Shown here: positions 1 to 6,900 of the stretch, one piece after another
Numbering within the stretch: position 1 is the stretch's first letter
How the letters are laid out: every line of letters begins with the position of its first letter
Origin: Deltaproteobacteria bacterium
GTDB taxonomy: Bacteria > Desulfobacterota > Syntrophia > Syntrophales > UBA2192
Length of the DNA: 19,662 nucleotides
Assembly (NCBI GenBank): GCA_026388445.1
Contig: JAPLJU010000063.1
Span: forward strand, 1 to 19,662
Direction of reading: 5' to 3'
The notes under the pieces: model-generated
What the model was told of the DNA's origin: nothing
Databases searched by the model: none
Seen by the model: the letters and a program-made list of their open reading frames with translations, nothing else
Made by a program: the position numbers and the translations under genes

Positions 1-515
1 GGGCGGTCAGGGTTCCTGCCGACGCCAAGGGCCTGAAGATCCGTACGATGGAGAACAAGGTGCACATGGTGGCCTGGCAGGCGGTAGGCGTGAATCCCGT
101 TCCCATGGCGTGGGGAGAAGTCTACGGGGCCCTCCAGCAGAAGATTATCGACGGGCAGGAAAACCCGATCGCCGTGATCCATTCGGTGAAACTCAATGAA
201 GTTCAGAAATACCTGTCCTTGACCCAGCATGTTTATTCCCCGGCAGTCCTTCTCGTGAGCCTGAAAAAATGGCAGTCCATTCCCAAACAGGACCAGGAGA
301 TGCTGTTTAAGGCGGCCAGGGAAGTCGCCCAGTATCAACGCAAGCTGGGGAGGGATATGGAGGAAAAGCAGGTTGCCGAGCTTTCCGCCAGGGGTATGAA
401 GGTTGAAAGGCAAATCGATAAGGCGGCCTGGCGGAAGGCCATGCAGCCGGCAATCAGTAAGGTCGCCGGGCAGTTCGGCAAGGAAAAGGTCGACGCGATC
501 CTGAAGACCAAGTGA
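1..515 (+). CDS. dctP: TRAP transporter solute-binding protein, C-terminal part
   Basis: This is the C-terminal half of a periplasmic solute receptor of a tripartite ATP-independent periplasmic (TRAP) transporter; the gene begins before the window and the reading frame enters at base 3. The conserved GLKIR segment (about 30-44) carries the Arg that in DctP/SiaP-type proteins salt-bridges the carboxylate of the ligand. It is followed by the family signature EVYGALQQKIIDGQENP (about 117-167), typical of the hinge and second lobe. The tail is a run of amphipathic helices ending in LKTK. The ligand is likely a C4-dicarboxylate or another organic acid, but the selectivity residues seen do not identify it. 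The stop overlaps the dctQ start (TGATG), so receptor and membrane subunits form one operon. Confidence 0.93.
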   Translation, partial: AVRVPADAKGLKIRTMENKVHMVAWQAVGVNPVPMAWGEVYGALQQKIIDGQENPIAVIHSVKLNEVQKYLSLTQHVYSPAVLLVSLKKWQSIPKQDQEMLFKAAREVAQYQRKLGRDMEEKQVAELSARGMKVERQIDKAAWRKAMQPAISKVAGQFGKEKVDAILKTK

Positions 516-1006
516 TGTCTATGACGGTTTTCTCAAGACTGAACGCTGTCCTTATCAAAGCCGCCTCGGGGATGACCGCGGCGGCCATGGCGGTGATCGC
601 CGTGGTCATCCCTTATGAGGTTTTCGGGCGCTACGTCCTCGGCGACATGCCCGTCTGGTCGGGCGAGGCGGCCACATACGCCCTGGTCTGGGCGTCCATG
701 ATGGGCAGCGCCGTCGGACTGAGGAAGGGGTACCAGGTCAGTCTGAAAATCCTGATGGACAAACTTCCGAAGACTCTTTTTCTTGTCGCTACAGGGGGCA
801 TGTATGCCGGCATGCTGGCCTTCCTCGTGTTGATGACCTACTTCGGCATGCGCCAGACCGTCGTCAACATGCGCCAGCTTTCCACGGCCATCGGAATTCC
901 CATGGGCCTGCCCTATCTCGCTCTCCCCGCCGGCTTCATGCTCATGCTCCTGATAACCGTCGAGCAGTGCTGGACTTTTTTCCACTCCGAATCAAAAGGT
1001 GACTGA
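515..1006 (+). CDS. dctQ: TRAP transporter small membrane subunit (DctQ family)
   Basis: This is the small four-helix membrane subunit of the TRAP transporter, which associates with DctM to form the permease. About 163 residues, usual for the family. Hydrophobic segments fall near residues 15-35, 50-65, 90-110 and 130-150. The stretch EVFGRYVLGDMPVWSGE followed by a Trp-containing second helix and GLRKGYQVSLKIL matches the DctQ consensus (RY...W.E...W....G......R.G....). The ATG at 515 shares its A with the dctP stop codon (TGATG), which points to translational coupling. A GTG at 512 and an ATG at 521 are alternative starts, and no strong ribosome binding site separates them. Stop TGA at 1004-1006, two bases before the dctM start. 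Confidence 0.9.
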   Translation: MSMTVFSRLNAVLIKAASGMTAAAMAVIAVVIPYEVFGRYVLGDMPVWSGEAATYALVWASMMGSAVGLRKGYQVSLKILMDKLPKTLFLVATGGMYAGMLAFLVLMTYFGMRQTVVNMRQLSTAIGIPMGLPYLALPAGFMLMLLITVEQCWTFFHSESKGD

Positions 1007-1008
1007 AT

Positions 1009-2289
1009 TTGCTTGCCCTGTTTCTGATTGCCTTCCTGGTCTTCATGGCCTTGGGCATCCCGGTCGCCCTGGCCATGGGCGCCTCCGCCCTGGTCTACAC
1101 ATTTCTAAGCAGCGGCATTTCCCCCACCCTTCTCATTCAGACAACCTTTGCCGGCATGTCGTCCTTTCCGCTCCTGGCCATACCGCTCTTCATCCTTGCG
1201 GGCAATCTGATGAACGAGGGGGGAATCACGGACGACCTCGTGGGCTTTTCGAGGCAGCTTGTCGGACACATCAGCGGCGGTCTGGGATTGACGACCATCG
1301 TTGCCTGCGCCATCTTCGCCTCTATATCCGGTTCCGCCGTGGCCACGGCAGTGGCGATCGGCACGGTCATGCTTCCGGCCATGCGCCGGGCGGGCTACGA
1401 CGATGGGGTGTCGTCCGCCGTGACGGCCACCGCTTCCTGCATGGGTCCGATCCTTCCTCCCAGCATTCCCTTCATCATCTACGGGGTGATCGCACAGGTA
1501 TCCATCGGGGCCCTTTTCATTGCGGGAATCATTCCGGGGCTTCTGCTCGGACTGTGCCTCATGATCTACATGGTGATCGTCGCGCGTCGCGACGGATACC
1601 CGAGGGAGCCTCGCGCCTCGATGCGGGACGTGTTCACGGGGACCCTCCGGGCGATACCATCCCTGGTGATGCCCGTGGTCATCATCGGTGGCATCTGGGG
1701 TGGAATCTTTACGCCCACGGAGGCGGCGGGAATCGCCGTTGTGTACGCCTTCATGGCGGGTTTTTTTATCTACCGCCGTCTGAAGCTCAGCCGGTTGTAC
1801 CATCTTCTTCTGATATCGGGAGTGGAGGCCGCCGTGGTCATGCTGCTGCTCGGACTCTCCGAGCCCTTCGCCTGGGTCGTGGCGGTGGAGCAGGTACCGT
1901 TGAAAGTCATGGATGCCCTGGCCTACCTGACTTCGTCCCCCTATGTGTTTCTCATTCTCGTGAACATCCTCCTGCTGATCATCGGCATACCTTTGGAAAC
2001 GGCGCCGGCCCTCACCATTGTGACGCCTGTGCTGGTGCCTCTGGCGGATAAGATGGGGATCGACCCCGTGCATTTCGGCGTGATCGTCTGTTTCAACCTG
2101 GTGCTGGGCCTCATCACCCCGCCAGTGGGGGGCGTGCTGTTTTCCATTTGCGGCATTACCGGCCTGTCGCTGGAGAGGTTGTCGCGCGGCATCTGGATTC
2201 CCTTCCTCATTGCCGTGGGGGTGTTGATAATCGTCACCTTCGTACCCGCCTTGAGCACTTTTCTGCCCCGGTTATTCATGCCGTCCTGA
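1009..2289 (+). CDS. dctM: TRAP transporter large permease subunit (DctM family)
   Basis: This is the large membrane subunit that carries out Na+- or H+-coupled import of the ligand delivered by the periplasmic receptor. 426 residues, almost entirely hydrophobic, consistent with about 12 transmembrane segments. Family hallmarks include FPLLAIPLFILAGNLMNEGGI near residue 45-65, the GSAVATAVAIG segment, GPILPPSIPFIIYGV, the mid-protein GGIWGGIFTPTEAAG motif, and GLITPPVGGVLF near the C-terminus. The start is a TTG at 1009: it follows an AAAGGTGA ribosome binding site (994-1001) at good distance, and no ATG lies nearby in frame. It starts two bases after the dctQ stop, so the three TRAP genes are one transcription unit. 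No hairpin terminator is apparent downstream. Confidence 0.93.
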   Translation: MLALFLIAFLVFMALGIPVALAMGASALVYTFLSSGISPTLLIQTTFAGMSSFPLLAIPLFILAGNLMNEGGITDDLVGFSRQLVGHISGGLGLTTIVACAIFASISGSAVATAVAIGTVMLPAMRRAGYDDGVSSAVTATASCMGPILPPSIPFIIYGVIAQVSIGALFIAGIIPGLLLGLCLMIYMVIVARRDGYPREPRASMRDVFTGTLRAIPSLVMPVVIIGGIWGGIFTPTEAAGIAVVYAFMAGFFIYRRLKLSRLYHLLLISGVEAAVVMLLLGLSEPFAWVVAVEQVPLKVMDALAYLTSSPYVFLILVNILLLIIGIPLETAPALTIVTPVLVPLADKMGIDPVHFGVIVCFNLVLGLITPPVGGVLFSICGITGLSLERLSRGIWIPFLIAVGVLIIVTFVPALSTFLPRLFMPS

Positions 2290-2499
2290 GGGACTGAAGC
2301 GGGGCCCCACCTGTCACACTTCTGTGGGCAATACCGATCGAAAGATCCCGCTGCTTTCGGGAGCATCAAGAAACTCTCCCGTCAGGCCGTGGCGGAAGTG
2401 ATGCGCGCGAAGGAAAGGCAGTCTCTCGTTGAGTTCGTGGATATCTGGTATTCGGAAAATACCTGGCGAAAACTCCAGGAAAAGACCATACACGCCTGA
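2290..2499 (+). pseudogene. Possible orphan C-terminal fragment, enoyl-CoA hydratase-like
   Basis: Directly after the dctM stop and in the same frame there is an open stretch with no start codon of its own and no ribosome binding site. Its last 40 codons look protein-like: an amphipathic helix (RQAVAEVMRAKERQ) then VEFVDIWYSENTWRKLQEK and a TGA stop. That arrangement (basic helix, FVDxW, short terminal helix) resembles the C-terminal end of crotonase/enoyl-CoA hydratase family proteins, but this is recall of a pattern and was not searched. The rest of the gene is absent; the upstream part is dctM, so this may be the remnant of a gene lost by deletion. The remaining bases to 2553 show nothing recognisable, and no terminator hairpin separates it from the convergent motB. 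Confidence 0.3.
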
Positions 2500-2553
2500 G
2501 GAATTGAATCTGCGGATGGAAGGGATGAAGGGATGTGCTCGAAATGGGGGTGT

Positions 2554-3525
2554 TTAATCCCAGACGCCCGTCATGTCTCTGCGCTGCATCGGTCTTTTCT
2601 GCTTGAGGTTCCGGGTGTCCTTTATCGTCGATGCAGACTTTTTCTCCTGTTCTATCAGGGCACTTTTGACGTCTTTTGACGGGTCGCTCTGCACGACCAC
2701 CTTTTCAGACGGCACATTCTGCGCCTGCTGACCCGTGACCTCTGACCCTGTTTTGACGTCGCGCTCAAGGGGCTTTTGGATCACCGTGGCCGGCTGGTGC
2801 TCCTGCAGAAGGATAATGCTGATCCTCCTGTTTCTCGGGTCTCTCGGATCTTCTTTGACCAGCAGTTCCTGATCGGCATAGCCGACAACCCGGGCGATCC
2901 GTGAAGGCTCGATGCCATGCTGTTCGAGTTCACGCCTCGCGGCGGAGGCCCGTGACGTGGCAAGTTCCCAGTTCGTGATCTGATCCCCCCGGAAGGGCGC
3001 GGAATCGGTATGCCCCTCGATGGCGATCTTCTGTTTCATGTCCTTCACGTTTTCGTATATGAGGGCCAGGACCTCCTTGGCCTTGGGGGTGGGCTCGGCG
3101 CTTCCCAGGGGGAACATGGTGTTCCCTTCTTTGTCGACTATCTGGATGCGCACACCCCCTTCGATCACGTCCACCAGGACCTGATCCTTCATGTCCTTGA
3201 GTTTCTCATCCACGGCCCGCTTGAATTTGTTCCCGAATTCTTCCGGCCGGATTTCTGGTCTTGTTATGAGGTCCTCCATGACGAAGGCCTTGCCGTCTAT
3301 GACCGAAGTGCTGCTGTCCTGAAAAATGGTGAAGCTCTTGAAGTATTCGGCGAGGACGGCCCTCTTCTCCGGTGTGATCACGGCGATGAGCCACAGCAGG
3401 AGGAAGAAGGCCATCATGGCGGTGACGAAATCCGCGTAGGCAACCTTCCACTGGCCACCATGAGTGTACTGGTACTCGCGCTTCTTCACCTTTTTGATGA
3501 TGACAACTCTTCCGGATTCAGACAT
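2554..3525 (-). CDS. motB: Flagellar motor stator protein MotB
   Basis: MotB anchors the stator ring to peptidoglycan and, with MotA, forms the proton channel that drives the flagellum. 323 residues. The N-terminus is basic, then the plug/TM segment GGQWKVAYADFVTAMMAFFL holds the essential proton-carrying Asp at residue 32, the same number as in E. coli MotB. A linker with an amphipathic plug follows (about 50-80). The OmpA-like peptidoglycan-binding domain (about 115-240) shows EGHTDSAPF (His172-Thr-Asp), NWELATSRA and the closing NRRISIIL. The last 80 residues are a polar, Lys/Gln-rich tail longer than needed for the domain. The start ATG overlaps the motA stop by one base (TAATG), so the two are translationally coupled. 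The Asp and the MotA sequence favour an H+-type motor. Confidence 0.96.
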   Translation of the reverse strand: MSESGRVVIIKKVKKREYQYTHGGQWKVAYADFVTAMMAFFLLLWLIAVITPEKRAVLAEYFKSFTIFQDSSTSVIDGKAFVMEDLITRPEIRPEEFGNKFKRAVDEKLKDMKDQVLVDVIEGGVRIQIVDKEGNTMFPLGSAEPTPKAKEVLALIYENVKDMKQKIAIEGHTDSAPFRGDQITNWELATSRASAARRELEQHGIEPSRIARVVGYADQELLVKEDPRDPRNRRISIILLQEHQPATVIQKPLERDVKTGSEVTGQQAQNVPSEKVVVQSDPSKDVKSALIEQEKKSASTIKDTRNLKQKRPMQRRDMTGVWD

Positions 3526-4382
3526 TATTTCTTAATCCGCCTTATGGCCTGTTCGATTTCCTCGAATGAGGGTTTCACATTGGCAGGGATGACACGCCTT
3601 CCGAACTCCACGGCGACCTGGGGTGCCGCGCCGCTGACGAAGGCGACAATCGCCATTTTCAGGACGCTGAGATACTGGAGCTCCTCGCTTGCGTGGTATT
3701 CCATGTTCCGGGCTGCGGGACCCACGAATCCATAGCACATCAGAACGCCGAGGAATGTGCCGACCAGGGCTGCACCGATGCTGTGGCCCAGGATCTCGGG
3801 GGGCTCCCCGATTTTCTGCATCGTGAGCACGACACCCATGACGGCGGCAACGATTCCCAGCCCCGGCAGGGCGTCGGCCATATTCGAAACGCTTCTCGTC
3901 GGCACCATCAGCTCCTCGTGGTGGGTGTCCAGCTCGGCACCGATCAGCGATTCTAGTTCGTGGGGTTCTATCTTCGTGGTCATGACGGTCCGCAGCGTAT
4001 CGACGACGAGGGAGAGTGCGTGTTGATTTCTGAAGAACTTGGGGTATTTTCTGAAGATCGGGCTCCTCGCGGGATTGTCCACGTCGTTCTCGACGGAGAT
4101 CAGGCCTTCCTTCCTGATCTTGTAGAAGACCTCCCCGAGAAGCATGAGGACTTCCATGTAATCGGCCTTCGAGTATGTCTTCCCCTCCAGGATCACCAGG
4201 ACACCGTTCATAACGGACTTCATGACCTTCACGGGCGACGCGATCATGAACCCCCCGATGGCGGCACCGAAAATGATGATGGCCTCGGCGGGCTGAACGA
4301 GGATCCAGAGATTGCCTTTCTCCACCAGGAAACCGCCGACGAGCGCTGCGATAACGATCAGTGCACCGATGAGGACAAGCAT
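3525..4382 (-). CDS. motA: Flagellar motor stator protein MotA
   Basis: MotA is the torque-generating stator subunit that contacts FliG. 285 residues, four membrane helices (about 1-20, 30-50, 170-190, 200-222), with a large cytoplasmic loop between the second and third. Key residues fall at exactly the E. coli numbers: Arg90 and Glu98 (in KIRKEGLISVE), which interact with FliG, and Pro173 (ADALPGLG) and Pro222 (YGFVGPAA), needed for proton-coupled movement. This matches the long, E. coli-like MotA class. It lies 12 bases after the PilZ gene and overlaps motB by one base. The GGAGG ribosome binding site overlaps the PilZ stop codon and sits about 15 bases from the ATG, within a small hairpin (see that feature). 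Confidence 0.96.
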   Translation of the reverse strand: MLVLIGALIVIAALVGGFLVEKGNLWILVQPAEAIIIFGAAIGGFMIASPVKVMKSVMNGVLVILEGKTYSKADYMEVLMLLGEVFYKIRKEGLISVENDVDNPARSPIFRKYPKFFRNQHALSLVVDTLRTVMTTKIEPHELESLIGAELDTHHEELMVPTRSVSNMADALPGLGIVAAVMGVVLTMQKIGEPPEILGHSIGAALVGTFLGVLMCYGFVGPAARNMEYHASEELQYLSVLKMAIVAFVSGAAPQVAVEFGRRVIPANVKPSFEEIEQAIRRIKK

Positions 4383-4386
4383 GGAT

Positions 4387-4402
4387 GAGGTTTTCTACCT
4401 CC
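4387..4402 (-). promoter_or_regulatory. motA ribosome binding site held in a small hairpin over the PilZ stop codon
   Basis: On the minus strand GGAGG (4402-4398) runs into the PilZ stop TAG (4397-4395). GAGGT (4401-4397) can pair with ACCTC (4391-4387) across a five-base AGAAA loop, a perfect 5-bp stem that contains the motA ribosome binding site. A ribosome terminating on PilZ would open it, so PilZ and motA translation may be coupled. The pairing is seen; the regulatory role is inference. Confidence 0.4.
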
Positions 4403-4931
4403 TTTTTTCCCGGATGATTTGTCTTTCCCTGTGGAAGACGAATTGGATGATCTCTTCCCTTATTTCGTCATCCATGGCAACGTACTTGACGCAGATCTGG
4501 TGATCCTCGCCTTGGGATCTCACCTGAACGACCTTTCCGTATATGTAGAGGGCGACGGAACGGAGCATGCTGAGGATCATCCTGATTTCCAGGATGTCCC
4601 CCATCTCGTATTTCTTTTGCGAAGAAAAACTCACACCACCGCCGCTGATGTTCACGCACTGAACGGGAAGAGAGCAGAAACCTTCTCTCTGCAGGGAGAG
4701 CATGCTCGTCATGAGATCGAGCTTGGCGTTGATCATCTTGAACCACTCGGCAAGGGACTTGTCCTCGATCTCGGGCAGGCTGGCAAACTCCAGGGTGGTG
4801 TCTCCCGACACCCTCGAATATACAGCCTTGTGTTCCTCCGGCGGGACAACTCGAATGTCGAACGGAATATAGGCCTCGACCCGGGAGTATTCCCTTCTGT
4901 TTTCAAAGCTTTCGTCCGGTTTGTAGCTCAT
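4395..4931 (-). CDS. PilZ-domain protein, likely c-di-GMP effector of the flagellar stator
   Basis: 178 residues, soluble. The c-di-GMP contact motifs of PilZ domains are both present: RREYSR (Arg13-x3-Arg17) near the N-terminus and NISGGG (Asn94-x-Ser96-x2-Gly99). Between them lie about 76 residues, far more than the usual short loop. This insert contains a helix with regular hydrophobic spacing (Leu60, Phe64, Ile67, Leu71, Met74, Leu78) that could make a coiled-coil contact, as in oligomeric PilZ proteins. A beta-rich body and a charged C-terminal helix follow. It is the first gene of the operon with motA and motB; by analogy with YcgR it could brake or modulate the motor in response to c-di-GMP, but it lacks a YcgR N-domain. 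Start ATG 4931 has GAGGA about eight bases upstream. Confidence 0.85.
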   Translation of the reverse strand: MSYKPDESFENRREYSRVEAYIPFDIRVVPPEEHKAVYSRVSGDTTLEFASLPEIEDKSLAEWFKMINAKLDLMTSMLSLQREGFCSLPVQCVNISGGGVSFSSQKKYEMGDILEIRMILSMLRSVALYIYGKVVQVRSQGEDHQICVKYVAMDDEIREEIIQFVFHRERQIIREKRR

Positions 4932-5013
4932 CGGCAGATCCTCTGCTCACACCCCACGGTATTGGCAAGCGGTGATGTTAAATGACGATAAAGAAGGCGA
5001 CATGGACTGCATT

Positions 5014-5517
5014 TTAACCCTTTAAAATCCTTTCCATTTCCTCAAAAACGCCCTCGACGGTGGCAACTCGAATCACATCAATTTCCCCCGCAACCTCAAA
5101 TCGGGGACAGCAAAGGCCGATCACGGGAGTGCCGCTCTTCAGAGCCAGCGCGATTTCGGAGAGCGTTCCGAGACCGCCCCTCAATGCGATGAGGACATCC
5201 GGGGTCTTCGCATTTATGGCGTTTCGGGCATCGGACATGCCCGTGTAAATCGGTATGTCGACAAAATCGTTCGGGTACCCCTTAGCGGGATACCGTCTCT
5301 CGGAGGGGAGCACGGCTATCACGAGGCCGCCGGCCTTCCAGGCGCCTTCCGAAGCCGCCCGCATGGTACCCCCGCCGCCTCCGGTGAGCACAATGTGTCC
5401 TCTTTTTGCAATTCCTTCTCCGACCCGGTAGGCCTCATCGAGCGTCCGGGTATCACCTCTGTGACTTCCCATCACCCCGATCACCCGGGGTTTCTCCGCA
5501 AGTCGAATTGCTCTCAT
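5014..5517 (-). CDS. LOG/TIGR00725-like Rossmann nucleotide-binding protein
   Basis: A small Rossmann-fold protein of the SLOG superfamily, related to the LOG/'lysine decarboxylase' group and closest in pattern to TIGR00725 proteins. After the first strand (RVIGVMGSHRG) comes the phosphate-binding loop LTGGGGGTMRAASEGAWKAGG, and near residue 120 GGLGTLSEIALAL, the equivalent of the PGGxGTxxE signature. Members bind nucleotides or nucleotide-derived ligands; some release cytokinin-like bases from nucleotides, but the exact PGGxGTxxE is altered here (RGGLGT), so no reaction is assigned. The ATG at 5517 is preferred because GAAGGGGGA lies six bases upstream; an in-frame ATG at 5550 lacks a ribosome binding site. 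The stop lies inside an AT-rich 7-bp palindrome (5011-5028). Upstream bases 5518-5715 hold only a weak 5-bp hairpin. Confidence 0.8.
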   Translation of the reverse strand: MRAIRLAEKPRVIGVMGSHRGDTRTLDEAYRVGEGIAKRGHIVLTGGGGGTMRAASEGAWKAGGLVIAVLPSERRYPAKGYPNDFVDIPIYTGMSDARNAINAKTPDVLIALRGGLGTLSEIALALKSGTPVIGLCCPRFEVAGEIDVIRVATVEGVFEEMERILKG

Positions 5518-5715
5518 GTCCATTCCCCCTTCAGCGTATATTCGATACATTCATGTCTCACCCCGGCGGCAAAGTCAAAACCGAAGCCGTCCCGCAAACC
5601 CATTTCGAGCATTAAGCAGGCTTTTTCGCCTCTGGAGTCAGGCGTTTATGGGGGAATTGGGGCTCGGGTGCTAACCAAGCTTTTCAGAAATATTCTCGAC
5701 AGAAATCTGCTTTAC

Positions 5716-6900
5716 TTAAGGGGAATGTGTGTTGCCGAGGCGGTCGATTCGGAAGTATTGAAGATTGTTGATAAATTCTTCATGCTGGAGAGGGTGGGAT
5801 TTCATGCCGAAAAGGTGAGTTTTGCAGGGGCAGTCGGACGCCCCAAAACCCGGGATGGACCATTCGGCTATTTTTTGGAGGCTTGTGGCCATCTCATGCT
5901 CGAGGTCGGCTCCGGTACGGACGGGAATGCACAGGGGCGTATCACATCGATCGGCGAGGTAGTCAATGTGCCAAAAAAGGTTTTTTTTCTTTCGGAGGTG
6001 CCGTGCCATGCGAGCCCGGAGGGCTTTTTTGGCCGACCCTGTGTAAAGATAATATCCGGGGGGAAAGGAAATCTTTCCGAGGCTCCCCACGTCAATCCTC
6101 GTCTTGCGGGGAAGATGGAGGATCAGGATATAACTACCCCTGTCCGCGGCTTCCCGGTCGAGAAGGTCCCATGGAATTTCCAGGTCCCGGATGCGGGGGC
6201 TAAGGGAAAGATCCCTCTTCCACTCCACGGACAAAGCCTTGACCATGAGATCCTTTCTTCGTTCATACAGGGTCCGGGCAAAATCATAGTCCGTGTGATA
6301 ATCGGGCAGAAAATAACGGACCTTCGGCGAATGGACGAGGAAGATGACCCCTGCGCGGGTACCGCTGCGTGAGAGCCCGGCAAGTTCGACAAGGTGTTTC
6401 CTTCCCCTTTCCGTAACGGCATCGGGAAACATGGCCATCTCCTCCCCGTAAAGGGTGCAGGATTTGACCTCCAGAACAAAGGGTCTTCCCCCCACTTCCA
6501 GAAGGAAGTCAAAACGACTCCTTCCGAAGGACACCTCCGGTTTCAGGACCCGGGCGTTCTCGAGTCCCGGGATCATCCCCCGGCGGAGAAGCTCATCCAC
6601 CAAGCGATTGGTGAGGTGTGTGTGAAGAAGGACGGGGATGCCGTCACGCTCGACGGCGAGCACCGTGTACCGTGTAGCCCGCCCAGCCGGCGCCTCTGCC
6701 AGATATAGCGTCCTTCCGCCAATCAGCAGTTCCCAGAGTCTTCCGGGATTGGGGAGATAAGCCCTGACGCGCTTTCCCTCGTAGTCGCACTCCACGAGAA
6801 ACCGGTTCAGCCTCCTCAAATAAGAAGCTTTGCCTGCGGGTTGAAGGCCCGGGATTAGAATGTCGGGCGTGCCGGATGACGGTATCATGAATTCATGCAC
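5716..6900 (-). CDS. sfsA: SfsA-DUF123 (GIY-YIG-like) fusion protein
   Basis: A 394-residue two-domain protein. Residues 1-240 are SfsA (sugar fermentation stimulation protein): LPNPGRLWELL, THLTNRLVDELL and a PD-(D/E)xK-type nuclease core, Asp131 (SRFDFLLE) with Glu144 and Lys146 (LEVKSCTL). Residues 254-370 are a DUF123 domain, a relative of GIY-YIG nucleases: GSYILILHL, PPGYYLYTGSA, a basic ARMARHLRKKK helix, FWHIDYL and a late Glu (about 342). SfsA alone is about 235 residues, so this is a genuine fusion joining two nuclease-like folds; SfsA is DNA-binding, its substrate unsettled. GTG 6900 overlaps the MFS stop by eight bases; an ATG at 6888 is an alternative start and would also keep the complete SfsA core. 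The last 25 residues are low-similarity tail. It is the last gene of the rhomboid operon. Confidence 0.88.
   Translation of the reverse strand: MHEFMIPSSGTPDILIPGLQPAGKASYLRRLNRFLVECDYEGKRVRAYLPNPGRLWELLIGGRTLYLAEAPAGRATRYTVLAVERDGIPVLLHTHLTNRLVDELLRRGMIPGLENARVLKPEVSFGRSRFDFLLEVGGRPFVLEVKSCTLYGEEMAMFPDAVTERGRKHLVELAGLSRSGTRAGVIFLVHSPKVRYFLPDYHTDYDFARTLYERRKDLMVKALSVEWKRDLSLSPRIRDLEIPWDLLDREAADRGSYILILHLPRKTRIDVGSLGKISFPPGYYLYTGSAKKALRARMARHLRKKKNLFWHIDYLADRCDTPLCIPVRTGADLEHEMATSLQKIAEWSIPGFGASDCPCKTHLFGMKSHPLQHEEFINNLQYFRIDRLGNTHSP

Noticed and set aside
999..2073. Long open frames overlapping dctM on both strands
   Set aside because: They lie over a clear DctM gene, are rich in His, Gly and Arg as expected for shifted reading of GC-rich DNA, and show no domain pattern or ribosome binding site.
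3010..4388. Plus-strand frames opposite motA and motB
   Set aside because: MotA and MotB match E. coli residue numbering at every key position, so the opposite frames are shadows.
4932..5013. Sigma-28 type promoter ahead of the PilZ-motA-motB operon
   Set aside because: GCCAATAC on the minus strand matches the -10 at six of eight positions, but no acceptable -35 lies 11 bases upstream.
5600..5715. Possible small RNA or tRNA with a CGCCT/AGGCG hairpin
   Set aside because: No tRNA cloverleaf or T-loop can be drawn, the stem is only five pairs and there is no T run on either strand in the right place.
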